Shown one piece after another: positions 1-13,023 of a stretch of DNA of 64,000 bases. The position numbers were made by a program, and so were the translations under genes. The notes under the pieces are model-generated. The model ran no database searches, was not told where the DNA came from, and saw nothing but the letters and a program-made list of their open reading frames with translations. How positions within the stretch are numbered: position 1 is the stretch's first letter; each line of letters starts with the position of its first letter. This stretch comes from Paraspadella gotoi. Lineage: Eukaryota > Chaetognatha. The stretch lies in the NCBI GenBank assembly GCA_051294375.1, contig CM119265.1:21824278-21888277 (forward strand), read 5' to 3'.

Positions 1-2009
1 ACTGACATTGACAGCGCCCCTGAAATGTCAAAGAACTGATGTAAATTTCGGTCTGAAACGTTCCTCTGCGCCTTCCTTTTTCTCCAACTGCTGGCGAGTC
101 AAAAAATTACGACGTATTGGATCCGCGGGAAAAGGGCATAAGGATCTAGGTTTTCTTGCTTGACGGGAATTCCGAAAACATTTCGACTCGAATTCTTGGT
201 CGCGATCGATCCGGGAGGTTGTGGTTGTAGAAATGGAGGGGGGGAGGTGGAGAAGAGAGTTCTCGAGAGCAAACGGAGCGGACGATCGTTCAACTCGAAT
301 TCCTGAAGGCCAATCGAAAAGCCGAGAAGGCCACTAAAGCTTCGAAAGAAACGAGGACGAGTTTGAATCACGACCGAAAAATTCTTACTCATGCTTACAA
401 TTAAACGCTTCGTTTAAAGAGTTACCCAATAAAGTGTTTAGTTCCAGACCCTTAAATTACTTCTTGAAGATATGAAGAGAGAATTAAAAATATAAGTGTA
501 ACTGTAAGGTTTTATTTTATTTTAAAACGTGCTTGTCCATCAACAAAAGAATAACCAATCAAGAACTCTCGGTCCCACGCCGGCCAATATTTTCTCTCTC
601 GAACGTCCTACACCGAAAAACGCGATGGATCCGGCCGGCCCTCGTCGTCGGGACGGACTAATCCAATTCGAAGCTTCGACTCAGTCGCCCAACTGCAGAA
701 ACTTTTCGAGTAAAAAGAGACGAGGATTTGGTTGGATATAAAGAAATAAGTAAACGTCTGGCCGGAGTCTCTGGGCTCCCCTAATTACTTTTTATTCGAA
801 GGAATTTCCCAGTATCCGCAAAGATCTGAGGAATCAAATTTTTGCTTTATCCAAAGTTTTATTTAAAATATGAAAACAATTTCTCATTGACTCATACAGA
901 TTTTGGGATCGAAAAATCGATCCGTGATAATGAGTCAACATGATTTCGCGAAATATTACGTAGCGCGCCTTTCTCGTGTTTCTCGGAAATTCTCTGGCGA
1001 TGACGAGGAAAGGGAAGGGATGGTTCTAGTTATTGTTGTGACTGCCGAAGTTGGCTTCATTTACAAATTAATTTATCATTATGATTATCCTTATGTCGCG
1101 AGCTCGGACAAAGATGATGACTGGAAATTTCATAACATTAATGTTCCAAATTTATTAAAAACGACTTTATTGCTATAAACAGATGAAATATACAATCAAT
1201 CAAAGTCGAAGGGCGAAACTTTTCAACGTAATGTCATAGAAAATAGGAAGTATAATAATAAATTATGTCTAAATCTGAACTGAGCTACAAATTTTTCAAA
1301 CCCCTAAGTATAAAATGTTACTAATTAAGTTAAAAAAATTCAGATTTGTAACTCAGTAACCGTAGTAAACTAACATTTTGGTCCTTTGATGCTCAAAACG
1401 TTCAGGCATCAGTAGAACGTAATATTTGTTTAAGTACACAAATTCTCAATATGAGAAACATTCAGCAAGCACTCATTGAGTAAATGGGCTATAGTTGTAG
1501 AATGAAAAAATATGATCTGGGAGACTTCCTCAGCGATATATTAATGTAACGCCCAATTACTTTTTTTTCACAAAATGATCAAAAAGTCACTGTTTGATTG
1601 AAAACAATCATTTCAAGACATGATTCAAAAAGATATGAATGGCGATGAGGAATGCTTAGTAAAAAAATGCTTATAAAAACATTAAGAGAAAGTGATAAAG
1701 AGAGATCTGTTCGCTAATTTAGTTCCCAGAGTCCCATATAAATATTTTTATCATTTCCTAGGACTACTATTTTAATATAAAAAGAGATTCGGCTAAGAGG
1801 GACGTTTTTTTCCGTATTTCATACCAGTAGAATTAGAATATGATAACCTTCGCAACCACACTCAATGATAAGCTCGTATAAACTGGTTAAAAAGTCATAA
1901 CACATCACTTCTACGGCTACATGATTGCACTATCAGCATTGTGTAGCACCAACAGCGACCGGAAAGGGAAATGGAGGGGGGGGACGGGAATTATGCTACA
2001 CAAGAGGGG
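1..2009. other. No supported gene; AT-rich spacer
   Basis: Short open frames occur on both strands, but none shows a recognisable domain or a convincing set of splice sites. A 97-codon minus-strand frame opens with an ATG at 392. A 91-codon plus-strand frame lies at 903-1178. Neither resembles a family I know. The stretch probably holds the 3' UTR of the minus-strand IER-like gene at its right end. Confidence 0.5.
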
Positions 2010-3533
2010 TCAAACGGACATGGCGAGTAAGCTCGGTCGCGACAGCACGTCAAAGCTCTCCTTGATGAGCGCCGAGCATATCGTGACGCTGCTGTCGGCG
2101 CCGATCGTTCCTGTCTGCTGCTGAAGAGGTTGCTGATGTTGAACTTGCTGCTGACCCACCGAAGTTGCGGCGGCGGCTGCGGCGAGAGTTTTCAGTTGCT
2201 GCTGCTGGGCGGCGAGCCCCGAGAATCCCGACGAGAATCTGGAGACGAGCGAAGAGATTTGAGCCCCGCTCTCCGCTTCGTCTTTGGTGCCTTCCGAGTC
2301 GCACGTTTTTCGTTGAAATGGGGAAGTGGCGCCGACAACCACCACCGCTTCCTCGGGCGTCACCACGCACTTGAGCGGCGTCAACATCGACGCCAAGTTA
2401 CGGGGAGACGTGGCGTCGTGCTCGGTCAGCCTGGCGCCGGTGATTGAGTGGACGGAAGGAACGACGAGCTGCGCGGATTGAAAGTCTTCGACGGCGAGCA
2501 CGGAAGAGGGGATAGAGAGAACGGGAAGAGGGTGGATATGGGGGGCGGGTTCCGAGATCGAGGCGACGTCGTGTCGCTCGAAACGTTCGTGAGCTTGGAC
2601 GTTTTCCGCGGATGAGTTAGCGGCGACGCGAGAGTAATATCCGCACTCGTAAGTGGAATCGAGTCTTAAACGTTTGTCGTGCTGAGCGTCAGTTTCCATA
2701 GAGACTTCCAACTCTACGTCGTCGTCTTCATCCTCCGACGGCATGCGGCGCCGCTTCAACGACGCCGTCCAAGAAGACGCGTCTCCGAACGGCGTCATGT
2801 GATCTATCGTCGGGCCGACGGCGTCCTCGACCCCCTGGGAGACTTGATGACACGGGTGACGGTTGAGGTCCGGGTGGTGATGGCAGGAGGAAGCGTCGGC
2901 GGGCAAGAGGATGGCTTCGCTCACATCCGGTCCCGGATGAAGAGAAGGGTCGTTGTAGACGGAGACGAGGACGGAGCGGGGATCGATTCTCTCGGCGAAG
3001 GCGTCGATGGATTGATGGGCGTCGTCTTCCTCGTCCTCCTCCATGGAATCGCCGCTGGATGAAGATGACGAGTCGTCGTCTTCGGCGGAGAAGGACAAGC
3101 CATGAAAGTCGCCACCGACAGAGGCGTCCTCGAGCATCGGGGTCGAATCGGACAAACGAGCGGCGCCGTCGGGCAGAAAGTGCTGGAGAAGGTTTTGAGG
3201 GGGAACTTGAGAAGGAGGTTGGAGGGAAGAATCGTCTTCGATCTCATCCAGGAATTCCTCGTCGACCGGAGCCTGGTTATCGTCTTCCTCCTGACTTCCT
3301 TCGTCTTCTTCTTTCGCGTCCTCGTCGTCATCCTCCTCGTCCACTTCCTCCGGTTCGTCTTCTTGGTCGAGTTCGTCGACGGACTTTTGCCTCTGGATAA
3401 AGACGCGTTTGGCTTTGTGCAAAACGTTCGAGACGAGAAGGTTCTTGCACAGGTCGGGACCGCCCCGTCGACTGCGGGACCCTTGGATCTTGCGGATTGA
3501 GAGGGAGATGATGTGATGAGCGTCCACCGTCAT
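2010..3533 (-). CDS. IER2/IER5-like immediate-early response protein, 507 aa
   Basis: This is a single-exon frame with its ATG at 3533 and a TGA stop. The first ~50 residues match the IER N-terminal signature: a short ISLSIRKI helix, then SRSRRGG, then a KNLLVSNVLHKAKRV helix. IER2 and IER5 are small intronless nuclear proteins induced by growth factors and stress, and IER5 links PP2A to HSF1. After the IER domain come a long acidic run (about residues 55-85), serine-rich and acidic blocks, a basic KRRR motif near residue 260 that could be a nuclear localisation signal, and a Gln/Ala-rich C-terminal part. At 507 aa it is longer than the vertebrate IER proteins I know, and the extra length is low-complexity. 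The lack of introns and the CRE upstream fit an immediate-early gene. Family assignment is fairly confident; which paralogue it is remains open. Confidence 0.72.
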   Translation of the reverse strand: MTVDAHHIISLSIRKIQGSRSRRGGPDLCKNLLVSNVLHKAKRVFIQRQKSVDELDQEDEPEEVDEEDDDEDAKEEDEGSQEEDDNQAPVDEEFLDEIEDDSSLQPPSQVPPQNLLQHFLPDGAARLSDSTPMLEDASVGGDFHGLSFSAEDDDSSSSSSGDSMEEDEEDDAHQSIDAFAERIDPRSVLVSVYNDPSLHPGPDVSEAILLPADASSCHHHPDLNRHPCHQVSQGVEDAVGPTIDHMTPFGDASSWTASLKRRRMPSEDEDDDVELEVSMETDAQHDKRLRLDSTYECGYYSRVAANSSAENVQAHERFERHDVASISEPAPHIHPLPVLSIPSSVLAVEDFQSAQLVVPSVHSITGARLTEHDATSPRNLASMLTPLKCVVTPEEAVVVVGATSPFQRKTCDSEGTKDEAESGAQISSLVSRFSSGFSGLAAQQQQLKTLAAAAAATSVGQQQVQHQQPLQQQTGTIGADSSVTICSALIKESFDVLSRPSLLAMSV

Positions 3534-3871
3534 GGTGATATTTTCTTTCTTTGGTTATGCGAGGGACTGTAAATGAGAAAAGGTTTTTGTTTGCGGATGT
3601 TGCCCAACGGTGGTGAGGATGAAATGTTTTGAAATACGAATACGCCGCGGAGTAATGTTTTATTTCTCTCGATTTCGAAAAAAGCGCCGCCGATGAGTTC
3701 GACAAAAGGGATAAACATACAATAAAATACAAAAGCTGCAATTCGTTGGGTGGACGAAGGAGCGACGGAAAGAACGAGAGAAATAAAGGAGAGTGAGAAA
3801 GAGAGGAGAGAGAGAGAAAAAATATGCAGAAGGACGCATGCAGGCGATGCGTCATTCAAGGGTTCACACTC

Positions 3872-3879
3872 TGACGTCA
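3872..3879. promoter_or_regulatory. Perfect palindromic CRE upstream of the IER-like gene
   Basis: The full CREB/ATF palindrome TGACGTCA lies 339 bp upstream of the IER-like ATG. A related half-type site, TGCGTCA, is at 3848-3854. CREs are classical elements of immediate-early promoters. The transcription start is not known. Between site and ATG lies a purine-rich stretch that is probably promoter or 5' UTR. Confidence 0.55.
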
Positions 3880-4719
3880 TTAAACAAACGCTACTAAAGC
3901 TGCAGCTCGCGATTCACGATGTTGATTGGTTCTTTATTTAAGGCTAGCACCAGTCTCCACACAAAAGCCGATTTTTTTCTAATTCGTTGGAGGCTTCCTG
4001 TCGAGCACGCTGATTGGCTAGCTTTCGAAAAAAAGATAACCCGTTATTATTAACGTTGCGAGCTGCAGATCAGGAATTCTCCGTTCATTGGTCGAAAGGA
4101 ATTCCCAAATGACGAAAAAAAATTCGTAGTTTACTTTTTACCCGCTGGAGGCAGTCTATACGAAATATGAGCTACGGACAAAGGCCCTTCAATCGGAGGT
4201 TGTGCCTTCTGTCGAGGGAAATAATTTAAAATAAAGTAATTCTGACTAGACAGATTTTAAATGAAAATGTGTATGTGTGCTTTCCTATTACTCCCATTTA
4301 GGGCATGAAATAAAAAAAATGTGGTTAAGATAGTGAAATGAATCTAAGTAGAAAGGTGCCGCTCGTTTTCGCTGAGCAGTGTGCACGACTGCACGTTGCC
4401 TGCCAGCGCTAGCGTCGCTTCTGTGAGAAAATTGTTATGGAAACAGAAGAACGACTGTGGAAGAAATCTATGATGTTGCCATTGGCTCGGAAATCAGATG
4501 AAGAAAGGCTACCGAGCTAAATTGAACACTATTAAACCAAATGTAAACAACGCTACTTCCGCTGATCTCGAATACCATATCAATTACGTATTCCAACTGG
4601 AAATATAATTTTACCATCTAGTATTATAGTTGCTATAAAAACCAGAAAAATTGTAAGATTTTATTATCTATGCAATAATCATCTGTGATCTCGCACTTCA
4701 TTTTACCTCTAAACTCAAA

Positions 4720-5631
4720 ATGGCATCTAACTTAATAGTGACGTCTTTATCACTCACTATTGGTAAGTTCTTACTTGAGGCTAATAATTAATTTAACCAA
4801 TAACTTATCTCTTTTCGTTGATGGTTTCCGCAGGATTTTTTTTTATTTTCGTTGGTTTGTTAAAACTCACTCCTCAAATTAACGAGGACGCTCACCGAGA
4901 AGTACGCAAACAGTTTGTTCAGTTCTCCAAGGTAAAGAGTTTCAAAGAACGGAAAGCGTCAACTTGCAACTTAAGATCAAATGGTTGGATTAAAAGATTA
5001 AATTCTTTAATGATTAAAGATAGCAGAACAATGGCTTATTTTCAAACTTATCAATAGTGCGACAACGAATAAACTAATAACTATATGAACTTTTTCGAGC
5101 GACCCATATTCACCATCCATTATTTAAGACAAATTTATTACTTCAATAGTTTTCTTTACGAGTCTGAACGTATTAAAAGTGAAGGTCGAAAGCATAGTGA
5201 AACGATATCAATCATAATTAAAAATAATAATATTTGAGTTATTTGTCCAAGGTCTTTCCCGCTTCTAAATTGACGGGTTTCAAGCCTAAGCCGACGATGT
5301 ACAGGAAAGTCGTAGGCTGGTTGGAGATCTTTTGCGGAGCCGTTCTCATTTTGATTCCTGGCCCACTAAAAGTAAAAATCTTTTGAAAATACATTAAAAA
5401 AAACAAGAAAAAAAAATGAATTAATTGTTTTCTTTCCCACAGCAAGTGGCGAATCTCATCCTCTTGCTTCAGTGTCTGACGACGATGTACATCCAGTGGC
5501 GCCTGGAGGAGCGGCTTGACCGTCTCGCCCCCTCTCTAGTGTTCTCCATGCTACTCGTCTGCAGATTCGTCGTCCACTTCCAAGCAGCCGCGAGAGAAAC
5601 CAGGTTGTCGGCCTCGAAGAAACGAGAATGA
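4720..5631 (+). CDS. TMEM35/NACHO-family four-TM ER protein, 149 aa
   Basis: There are four coding exons: 4720-4762, 4834-4931, 5252-5371 and 5443-5631. All have GT-AG borders, and the lengths sum to exactly 150 codons including the TGA. The protein opens with MASNLIVTSLSLTIG, followed by a membrane segment and LKLTPQINEDAH. This is the family hallmark, in which KLTP and an acidic stretch follow TM1. Exon 3 gives an amphipathic loop ending in a YRKVVGWLEIFCG helix, exon 4 carries two further membrane segments, and the tail ends in KKRE, which could act as a dilysine-type ER signal. TMEM35A (NACHO) is an ER chaperone for nicotinic acetylcholine receptor assembly, and TMEM35B is a paralogue of unknown role. 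The length lies close to both. The choice between the two paralogues is not resolved. Confidence 0.85.
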
Positions 5632-5799
5632 CAGGGGTTGTGGAGGAGCCAACGCATTTGTTTCTTTAATCGTGCGTCAAAATTAGGCGAAAACGTCGCT
5701 CTGCTACTAAATATATTGAAAAGAGACAGTTCAATTCATTTCAATGCAGTCACGCGGGTAAATTAGAATACGTAATACCGAATACGATATCCTACACAA

Positions 5800-5805
5800 A
5801 ATAAA
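5800..5805 (+). terminator. Poly(A) signal AATAAA of the TMEM35-like gene
   Basis: A canonical AATAAA stands about 170 bp after the stop codon on the same strand. It is the first such hexamer downstream. Confidence 0.5.
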
Positions 5806-7114
5806 AACGAAAAATATTGTAAGACCGTATATTCAAAGACTAGTTTTTAAACCATACACGTATAATAAATTATAATATTATGCCAAAACTGAGTCATGTT
5901 AATTAATAATTTAACGGTAGTTTAATATATGCTCTTAAATCTATTTGCTCGTGCACTGCCTCATTTTAGTAGGTGGTATTACTGTTTGAATCTCAATTAC
6001 TTTGGCATTACCAAGAATGTTCTTTTTTACGTCTGTAAATCGATTGCAAATAATAGTTGATACTCAGAATACTATGCTGAAAATTAAAAAAGTCAATTGT
6101 CAATTGCTAATTTTGTTATTTTTGAATTCTAAAGAGCTTTTTTGTTTTTCTAAAACGCTAAAACCAATCGCAATAAAATTCACGTCATTTTGAGCATTTG
6201 ACTCCAATAACTTTGTTCAAAGAAAATACAAATTTCTTTTTCCTTGCATTATTTAATATCGGGTTATCAAAATCAATGTAAAATGTTTATTAATATTTTT
6301 CAACGAGATTTAGAGTAAACCGGACGGACACATGAGCATTGCTCATTGAGCATAAACAGACAATTTAGTATTTACATTCTTAAATGAAAGAATTTTAAAC
6401 CATCTTTTTTCAAAGAATAAGCGCATGATTTTTTGAGCAATCAGGTATACACATATCAAAACCTTCATAAAGCATCACGTCAGTTGAAAGAGTCTTAACT
6501 ATTACTAATAATTTTATTAATGTTATAATCTGAACTAATTATTTTCTACTAATCTATTATTTACTCATTGTGAGGGAGTAGTAATTTAAAAAAAAATTTA
6601 TGACATGGTGCCGAAACGCACATAGGAATGTATTCAGCATCAACATGCGGATAAGGTAGCCGTTAATAAAGAAAAACCTACTAAATTGCTTTAAGTAAAT
6701 AACTTTATTTAAGCGCTTTTAAAATGAAAACTAGTTTGAGCAATTTAAAGACTACTTCGTAAATTTGACTTAATCATAGCGCTATAAGTCATTGAAGAAA
6801 GTTTCGGGTAATTAATAAATAAATATGCGCTCATGTTTTAACTATGAATATCAATATGAGAGATATTTAACTGTAATGACAAAAATGGTAACATGACACA
6901 CTCATAAAAACGGTTGTTTGACAGGGACTGGCGTGGTGGTAGAATGTTTAAATGGACTTTATTAAGAAATTTGTTCTGACCTAATGAGACTTTTGAGACA
7001 ATTTATAGAAACGTAGATTAAAAAGTAAGAAGTTAAAAAAGAATATAAAAAAAAATACGGGTCAAAGATAAATAGAATTAATGAGAGAAAGAAATCGGGT
7101 AGAATGACGCTGAT
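5806..7114. other. AT-rich intergenic spacer
   Basis: Homopolymer-rich, AT-rich DNA lies between the convergent TMEM35-like gene and the 3' end of crumbs. I see no coding, RNA or repeat feature that I can support. Confidence 0.6.
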
Positions 7115-7120
7115 TTTATT
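7115..7120 (-). terminator. Candidate crumbs poly(A) signal (AATAAA on minus)
   Basis: TTTATT on the plus strand gives AATAAA on the minus strand, about 400 bp after the crumbs stop. Another lies at 6958-6963. Either could be used. Confidence 0.35.
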
Positions 7121-7516
7121 CGTCATGCTCCTGAAGACAAAATTTTTAAAAAGCTGCAACCCGGAGCGCCGCGTGAGAAAATAAAGAATTTTTAAGTCGC
7201 TGCATTCAATTCAAGTTTTTGAGGTGAAGACTGAGGATGAGTCGGCGGAATCTCGACAAGGAGTTTCGGGTTGGTTCGCCGGAGTCGCGGAGGAGAATCA
7301 AAGAGAATGTTGAGGATGCGACGCGTATGCCGACGATGACGAAGACGATGTGGGCGACGTGAGAAAAAGAAAAACTCGTAAGGTATCACAAGGTTTGCGT
7401 CTCTTAAGGGACGGGATGACAGGGGGCGTGGGGGAAGGGAAGGAAACGAGGGTGAAGGGTGGGGGAAGGGAAGGGGAAAGAGAGAGACACTTCCGCTCGC
7501 TCTCTCTCTCTCTCCC

Positions 7517-7636
7517 TCATATGAGTCTCTCCTCGGGCGGAGGCTTCATCATCATAGTGCCCATCTCGACTCGGGATCCGATGATCTCTTGATTGGAAGG
7601 AGAGTAAGTTCCTCGGTTGGCCCGCTTGGTTTTGGC
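7517..7636 (-). other. crb: Crumbs cytoplasmic tail: FERM- and PDZ-binding motifs
   Basis: This part of the last exon encodes about 40 residues after the membrane helix. RGTYSPS is the juxtamembrane box bound by FERM proteins such as Moesin, Yurt/EPB41L5 and Expanded. The C-terminal ERLI is the class-II PDZ ligand bound by PALS1/Stardust and PAR6. The spacing between the two boxes, the VEM element and the PPPEERLI end match fly and vertebrate Crumbs closely. Confidence 0.93.
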
Positions 7637-10600
7637 CGACCTGCAGCAGAAGACGAGGATGATGATGAGGACGATGACGACGACGGCGACGCAGACGCCG
7701 ACGATGATCTCGATCTCCGTCTCCGTCACTTTCGTCGTCGGGATCTAGAGTAAAGTTGGGGTTGGGTAGATGGTTGGGGTCGGGTCAGGTTATTTCGTCC
7801 CGCGATATTGTTAATTGCCCACCGCTACAACTAGAGGGATTTGTAAGGTCAAAAAATTGTATAATCGGAAGCCAGGTTTTTCCCAATTATACATAATTTT
7901 TATACATTGATTTCTTTTTTTTTAAATCCACAACCACCAACATAAAAATTATCGCACACCAAAGGCTCGATTGTTCAAAATCAGAATTTGTTTTTATTTT
8001 TTATTTTTTTTATAATCGGGAACAAAATTTCATTGTCGTTAAATTTTTTTTCTTTGGAGGTATGAGTTCTGCAAAACACCTGACCTGTGTAAATCAAAAT
8101 TAAGAGATGTATTTTGAAAGTGAAAAAAATCATTTAAAAATTCAGGGTCTTTCTTCCTAAATAATCGCTTACTTCCACTTGGCAAAGAAATCCTTTGAAT
8201 CCCTCGGTGCAATTGCAATGGATTCCAGAGAGACTTCCGACCGCGCCTTCCCAAATCGGAGTGCATACCCCGCCGTTCTTGCATATGGTTTCGTTGCACC
8301 GATTACGGACCTTGCACCTGCGGAAATGAACGATGATAGCGTGTGAATATCGCAGCCAAATCTTTTCGATTAAAAATAACACTTATTCCACCATTCTTAC
8401 CTATCTCCTCCCCATTGGTCGCCGCAATGGCATCGGAACCCACCGTCCGAATTAACGCAGCTGTTGTTGCCGATGTCAGCGACAACGTTGCACGACGAGT
8501 CGTCGGCACACTCGTCGACGTCCTCGTGGCATCTGTCCCCGGTCCATCCGGCGGAACAGGTGCAATTGTACCCGTTGACTGCGTCGCGACAGGTGCCGTT
8601 GTGGAGGCAAGGATTGATGGCGCAATCGTCGATGTCGACGGTGCAGTTCTGGTCCGTGTAACCTTGGTGGGGGAGAGCGAGGGGATAGTGAAGAAAGATT
8701 AAAAAAAGAAAGGAAGAAAGAAAGACAGGAAAGAAAGGAAAGAAAGGAAAGAAAGGAAAGAAAGGAAAGAAAGAAAAGAAAGGAAAGAAAGAAAATAAAG
8801 AAAAGAAAGAAAGAAAGGAAAGAAAGAAAAAAGAAAGAAAGGCAATCTATCAATCAATCAAACATTCAACCAACCAGCCATCTTCTTCATCTTACCCGGA
8901 TCGCATTGACAACTGTATCTAGTATTGTCGGGATCATTGATGCATTTTCCGTGGACGCATGGATTTCCAAGGCAGTAATCGATGGGCGTGTCACAATTCT
9001 TCCCTTTGTATCCAGGGAGACAACTGCAAACGTAGTCACTTGTTCCTGATATGGAAATAAAAACGGTCGGTTACACGAACTTGATTTGTTTAATTTAGTA
9101 AGTTTTACAAAACTTCAGCTTAAAAATAATATTCCTAATACAACGGGAATAAAAGAAAGAAGTAACTCACGTAAGGAAAACTCACCGTTGAGAGAGTTAC
9201 ATTTGTCCGAGTGTTGTTTGTCACACGGATTCGTGTCTTCGTGACACACGTGTTTGATTTCGCATTTTTCGCCTGAGAAATAAAAACACAAACGCAAAAT
9301 AGCAAAATAGTGAAATAATAAAATTGTCGTGATCGACGCTTCAGTACTGTCGTCAGATTTTCATGCAAGGCTCAAGGGCCGCAGGCTCTCTGTAAGAGTA
9401 CGACCGCATTTACGCAGACGACTGAGTTAGCGAAGTATATCTACCCTCAGAACGTTTACATTGTATAGGGTCAACTTTTATAAAAACAAACAAACAAATT
9501 ATGAATAAGCACGAACGTCCGATCTTGTAGTAATCCCGAGTAAAAATTTCAAACTTATGAAACGAAAACAAAAGAACATGCTCGTAAAAGTGATAAGTCT
9601 AAAACGGAAGTAGTAGTAAACAAGGGAGAGAACAAAACTCGTGCCGCTATCTATGGCTACGTCTAGGATGAAAAGTCTAGATTCGACGACCGGAAGCGGT
9701 GGGCGCGGCGCGTCCCCCGGGCGACGGCTACGTTACCTCCGTAAAACTGGCCGACCCCCGCGCAATCGCAAAACCACGAAGAATCCCCCGACCCTTCATC
9801 GCGCGATACGCGACACTCTGCGCCGTTGGCGCAACGAATCAAGTCGCAATCCGCAGTCTCGCAATCGTTGCCTTCATAGCCTTCCTTGCAGATGCACTCG
9901 TAGGAACCGGGAGAGTTTTTGCAGAGAGAGTCGTGTTTGCACACGTTCTGATCGCATTCGTTTATCTCATGCTCGCATCGGGGGCCTGGCACGAACCGGA
10001 CCCGAGCCGGTACGAGGGTGGAAAAAGAGGCGTGGAACCCGGGAACCGATTCGAAGATGGATTTCGCGACGCGATATTGGATTTTTCGTGCGTGCACAGG
10101 GAGTGGACCGTGGGTTTGTTTATATTCGTATTTTGATTTTTTTTTAAAAATGTGCGGTGATTTCGGGAAATCAATTTGGTGGGGGATCGTGTTTTCGATT
10201 CGGGGTTCAGATTTCGATCGAAAAGGGGGAAAAAATTTGTGCGGAGGACGAAAAAAAAAATTTTGGATTGGAATGAGGAAGGAAAAATGTGGACTTTGAT
10301 TCTAGGTCCTAATATCTATAAGTGTTTGTATGAACCGATTGATTATTAATATTTAACTAACACCGAAGAGTAAAAACACTTTCATCCTTAATATTAGGTT
10401 TTTAAACAAAAAGTATATTTTATATATTTTTTTAAAGCACCGGATACTCACCCGTGTATCCGGTGTAACTACAGTCGCAGTCGAATCCGCCATCTTTGTC
10501 GAGACATTTTCCGGTTCCGCAGATTCCAGGACTTTCGTGGCACTCGTCGATGTCTGTGCTGCATTTGGATCCGCGCCAACCTGGGAAACATAGTTGACTT

Positions 10601-12989
10601 TTGTTATTACATTAGCTTTATTTTTGGCCAAAATTCAACGCTAATTTATGTTATCATGTCAAGTAAACAGAAGCAAACGACATTAAAAATGTTTTCTCAT
10701 GTCCCATACAACATATTAGCAAAGCAAACAGCCAATCTCTCCGTGGCAAAACGATTCGCTCCTTCAAGTTCAAGCACGCCAAATTTCTCCTCAAGGCATA
10801 CCCGGTTTGCAGAAGCAGGTATGCCCGACGACGATTTCATTCCCTGCATCGTTCCTCCACTTGTTGTCGACGCAAGAGTCTTCGCCGGCTCCACAGGCGC
10901 CAGGCGCCGCGCAGGTCTCCACCTGGCAGATGACGCCCTCGAATCCCTTGGGACAAGAGCAGGAGAAGCGCAGGTTGGAGTCGGTAGAGTTGGTCGTCGC
11001 CGCCGTCGTCTTACAGGTGCCTTGGTTGAGGCAGGGCTTGGGGTCGCACTTGGTCGGCACCTGTGGAAGGGAGAGGGGGGAAGAGGGCGTGTCGAGGAAG
11101 GGATTTTGGAGGGGGGCGGGAGTTGAGGAGACAGATGGAGTGGGTCGCAGAGAGTCGGCGTTGGAGAAAAAAGTGAAAAAAAAAAGGCTAATTGGTTCAA
11201 ATATTTTTGACTGAACTCTCTCGAGAGAGTGGCTGCTCTTTATGTTAAACTATTATTAAAATGTACATATACCGTTTTCTTTTTTTACCTCGTATTTTTT
11301 AACCTGTTGCGCCTAGAACGTGATATCCCGCATATTTCGTTATATTTTCAATTAACTCGAAACTTTTCTAGTTTTTACTGCTTTTGAACAGGCGAGCATT
11401 TTAGATATTTTATAATATTAATTCATACTAAGATGATTTGTTATGATTGGGATTAGATTTAAATGCGTATTGAAGACAATGACTAAACCCACTACCCTAA
11501 ATGTAAATATCATACTTACAGGAGTAGTACAATTGCAAGGACCTGCAGTACTTGCATTTACAATCTAATAAAATTGCAAGATTTACGGTTAGATGGATAA
11601 GGAAATGTTAAAAATAGTATAATGCAAAATCATTCGAGTTATTATTAGTTCAAATAGCACTAATTTTCGCCATGTTTTTGCTACTTCTTACCGGGATGCT
11701 GCAATCTTTTCCGATGTAGTCCTGGGGACAATCGCAATGAAAAGCGCCGTTGCCGATGTCGGTGCAGTTGCCGCCGTGGTGACATGGGACGGGGTCACAG
11801 GGATTTACGGCCGCCGCGCACCTGTCCGTCAAAAAAAAAAAACAATTTAACTCTTTAAATTAAACATAAAACATTCACGAAGGAAGTCATTTTGAATTTT
11901 AGTTCAAGGTTTTTGATTTCAAGTAAATTAAACTTAAGCAATTTTAGATTGGAAGCATTTTTAACTAAACGAGAATTACCTTGTAAATAACAAAAACGTT
12001 AAAACATACGTCACGCGTCGCCCACTCATTTTTATTCCGATCTTAAATGTCATTTAATACGTCACAAATGTCGTAATTTTCTGGTGAGTATTAGTCGAGG
12101 AAAAGTTCGGCGAAATTGGGACTTAGATTTCTTCATTTTTATAAGTAAATTGTTTTGATTATTTTTGGAGTTTTTAATCCATCGCGTGTTCGAAGACGAA
12201 GCGACGCGTCCAATTTAAACTTGGTTCTTAATGACTGATTAACGAAGAATACATGCTAGCGTCTCGGGTAATGAAAAATGAGAATTGGGCCGATTTGTTT
12301 GGTCTTCATTTTTATTTTTATCATTTTTTTTAGTGGGGGGTTCGTTTTGTAAATGAAATTGTTGTCGAAGGGAAACAGCAAGGATCGGTTCACCAACTGA
12401 TTTTTGGGAGGGGGGGGAACAAAAAATTAAGTATCGCTTTAAAAAAATTTAAAAAAATCTATAGAAATTACTTTATATTCTTTAACAGTAGAATTGTCGT
12501 GTAAATATTTTACATGTATAACTTGCCAACAAAGTTTAGAAAATCCCCAAAATATAATTTACACTCATAAACATGAAATTTCAATGCTTAGAGATTATCC
12601 TACTTCAAATTTTTTTTTAATGCAAATTGATTATTTTAATCAGAATTTTCATTCTCAACACAATTTTTTTAAAAAACAAATTTGAAAGAAGTTCCGTTTA
12701 AAAGTTGAAAAGAAAAGAAAATAAGGTTTGCTTTCGACATTTTCGATCCCCGTTGCAGGATCATCACGTGAGCTTTGACCGATCGGGTGATGAATCGATG
12801 GGTCAGTGAGGAAGTGAAGTCCGAGTGAAACGATCTCAAAGACAAGTCGAAGGAGAAATTGAGGAGTTCGGGGAAAGTTTTGTTGTGGAGAAAGGAAAAA
12901 AAGAAGAAGGGAGACAAGAAGAGAGAAACGGAGAAGAAGAGAGAGAGAGGAGAGAGAGGAGAGAGAAGAGAAGAGAGAGAGAGAGAAGA

Positions 12990-13023
<34 letters not shown>

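Noticed and set aside
8476-8853. Phe/Leu-rich minus-strand frame resembling a membrane protein
   Set aside because: It comes from the GAAAG microsatellite and an out-of-frame EGF exon.
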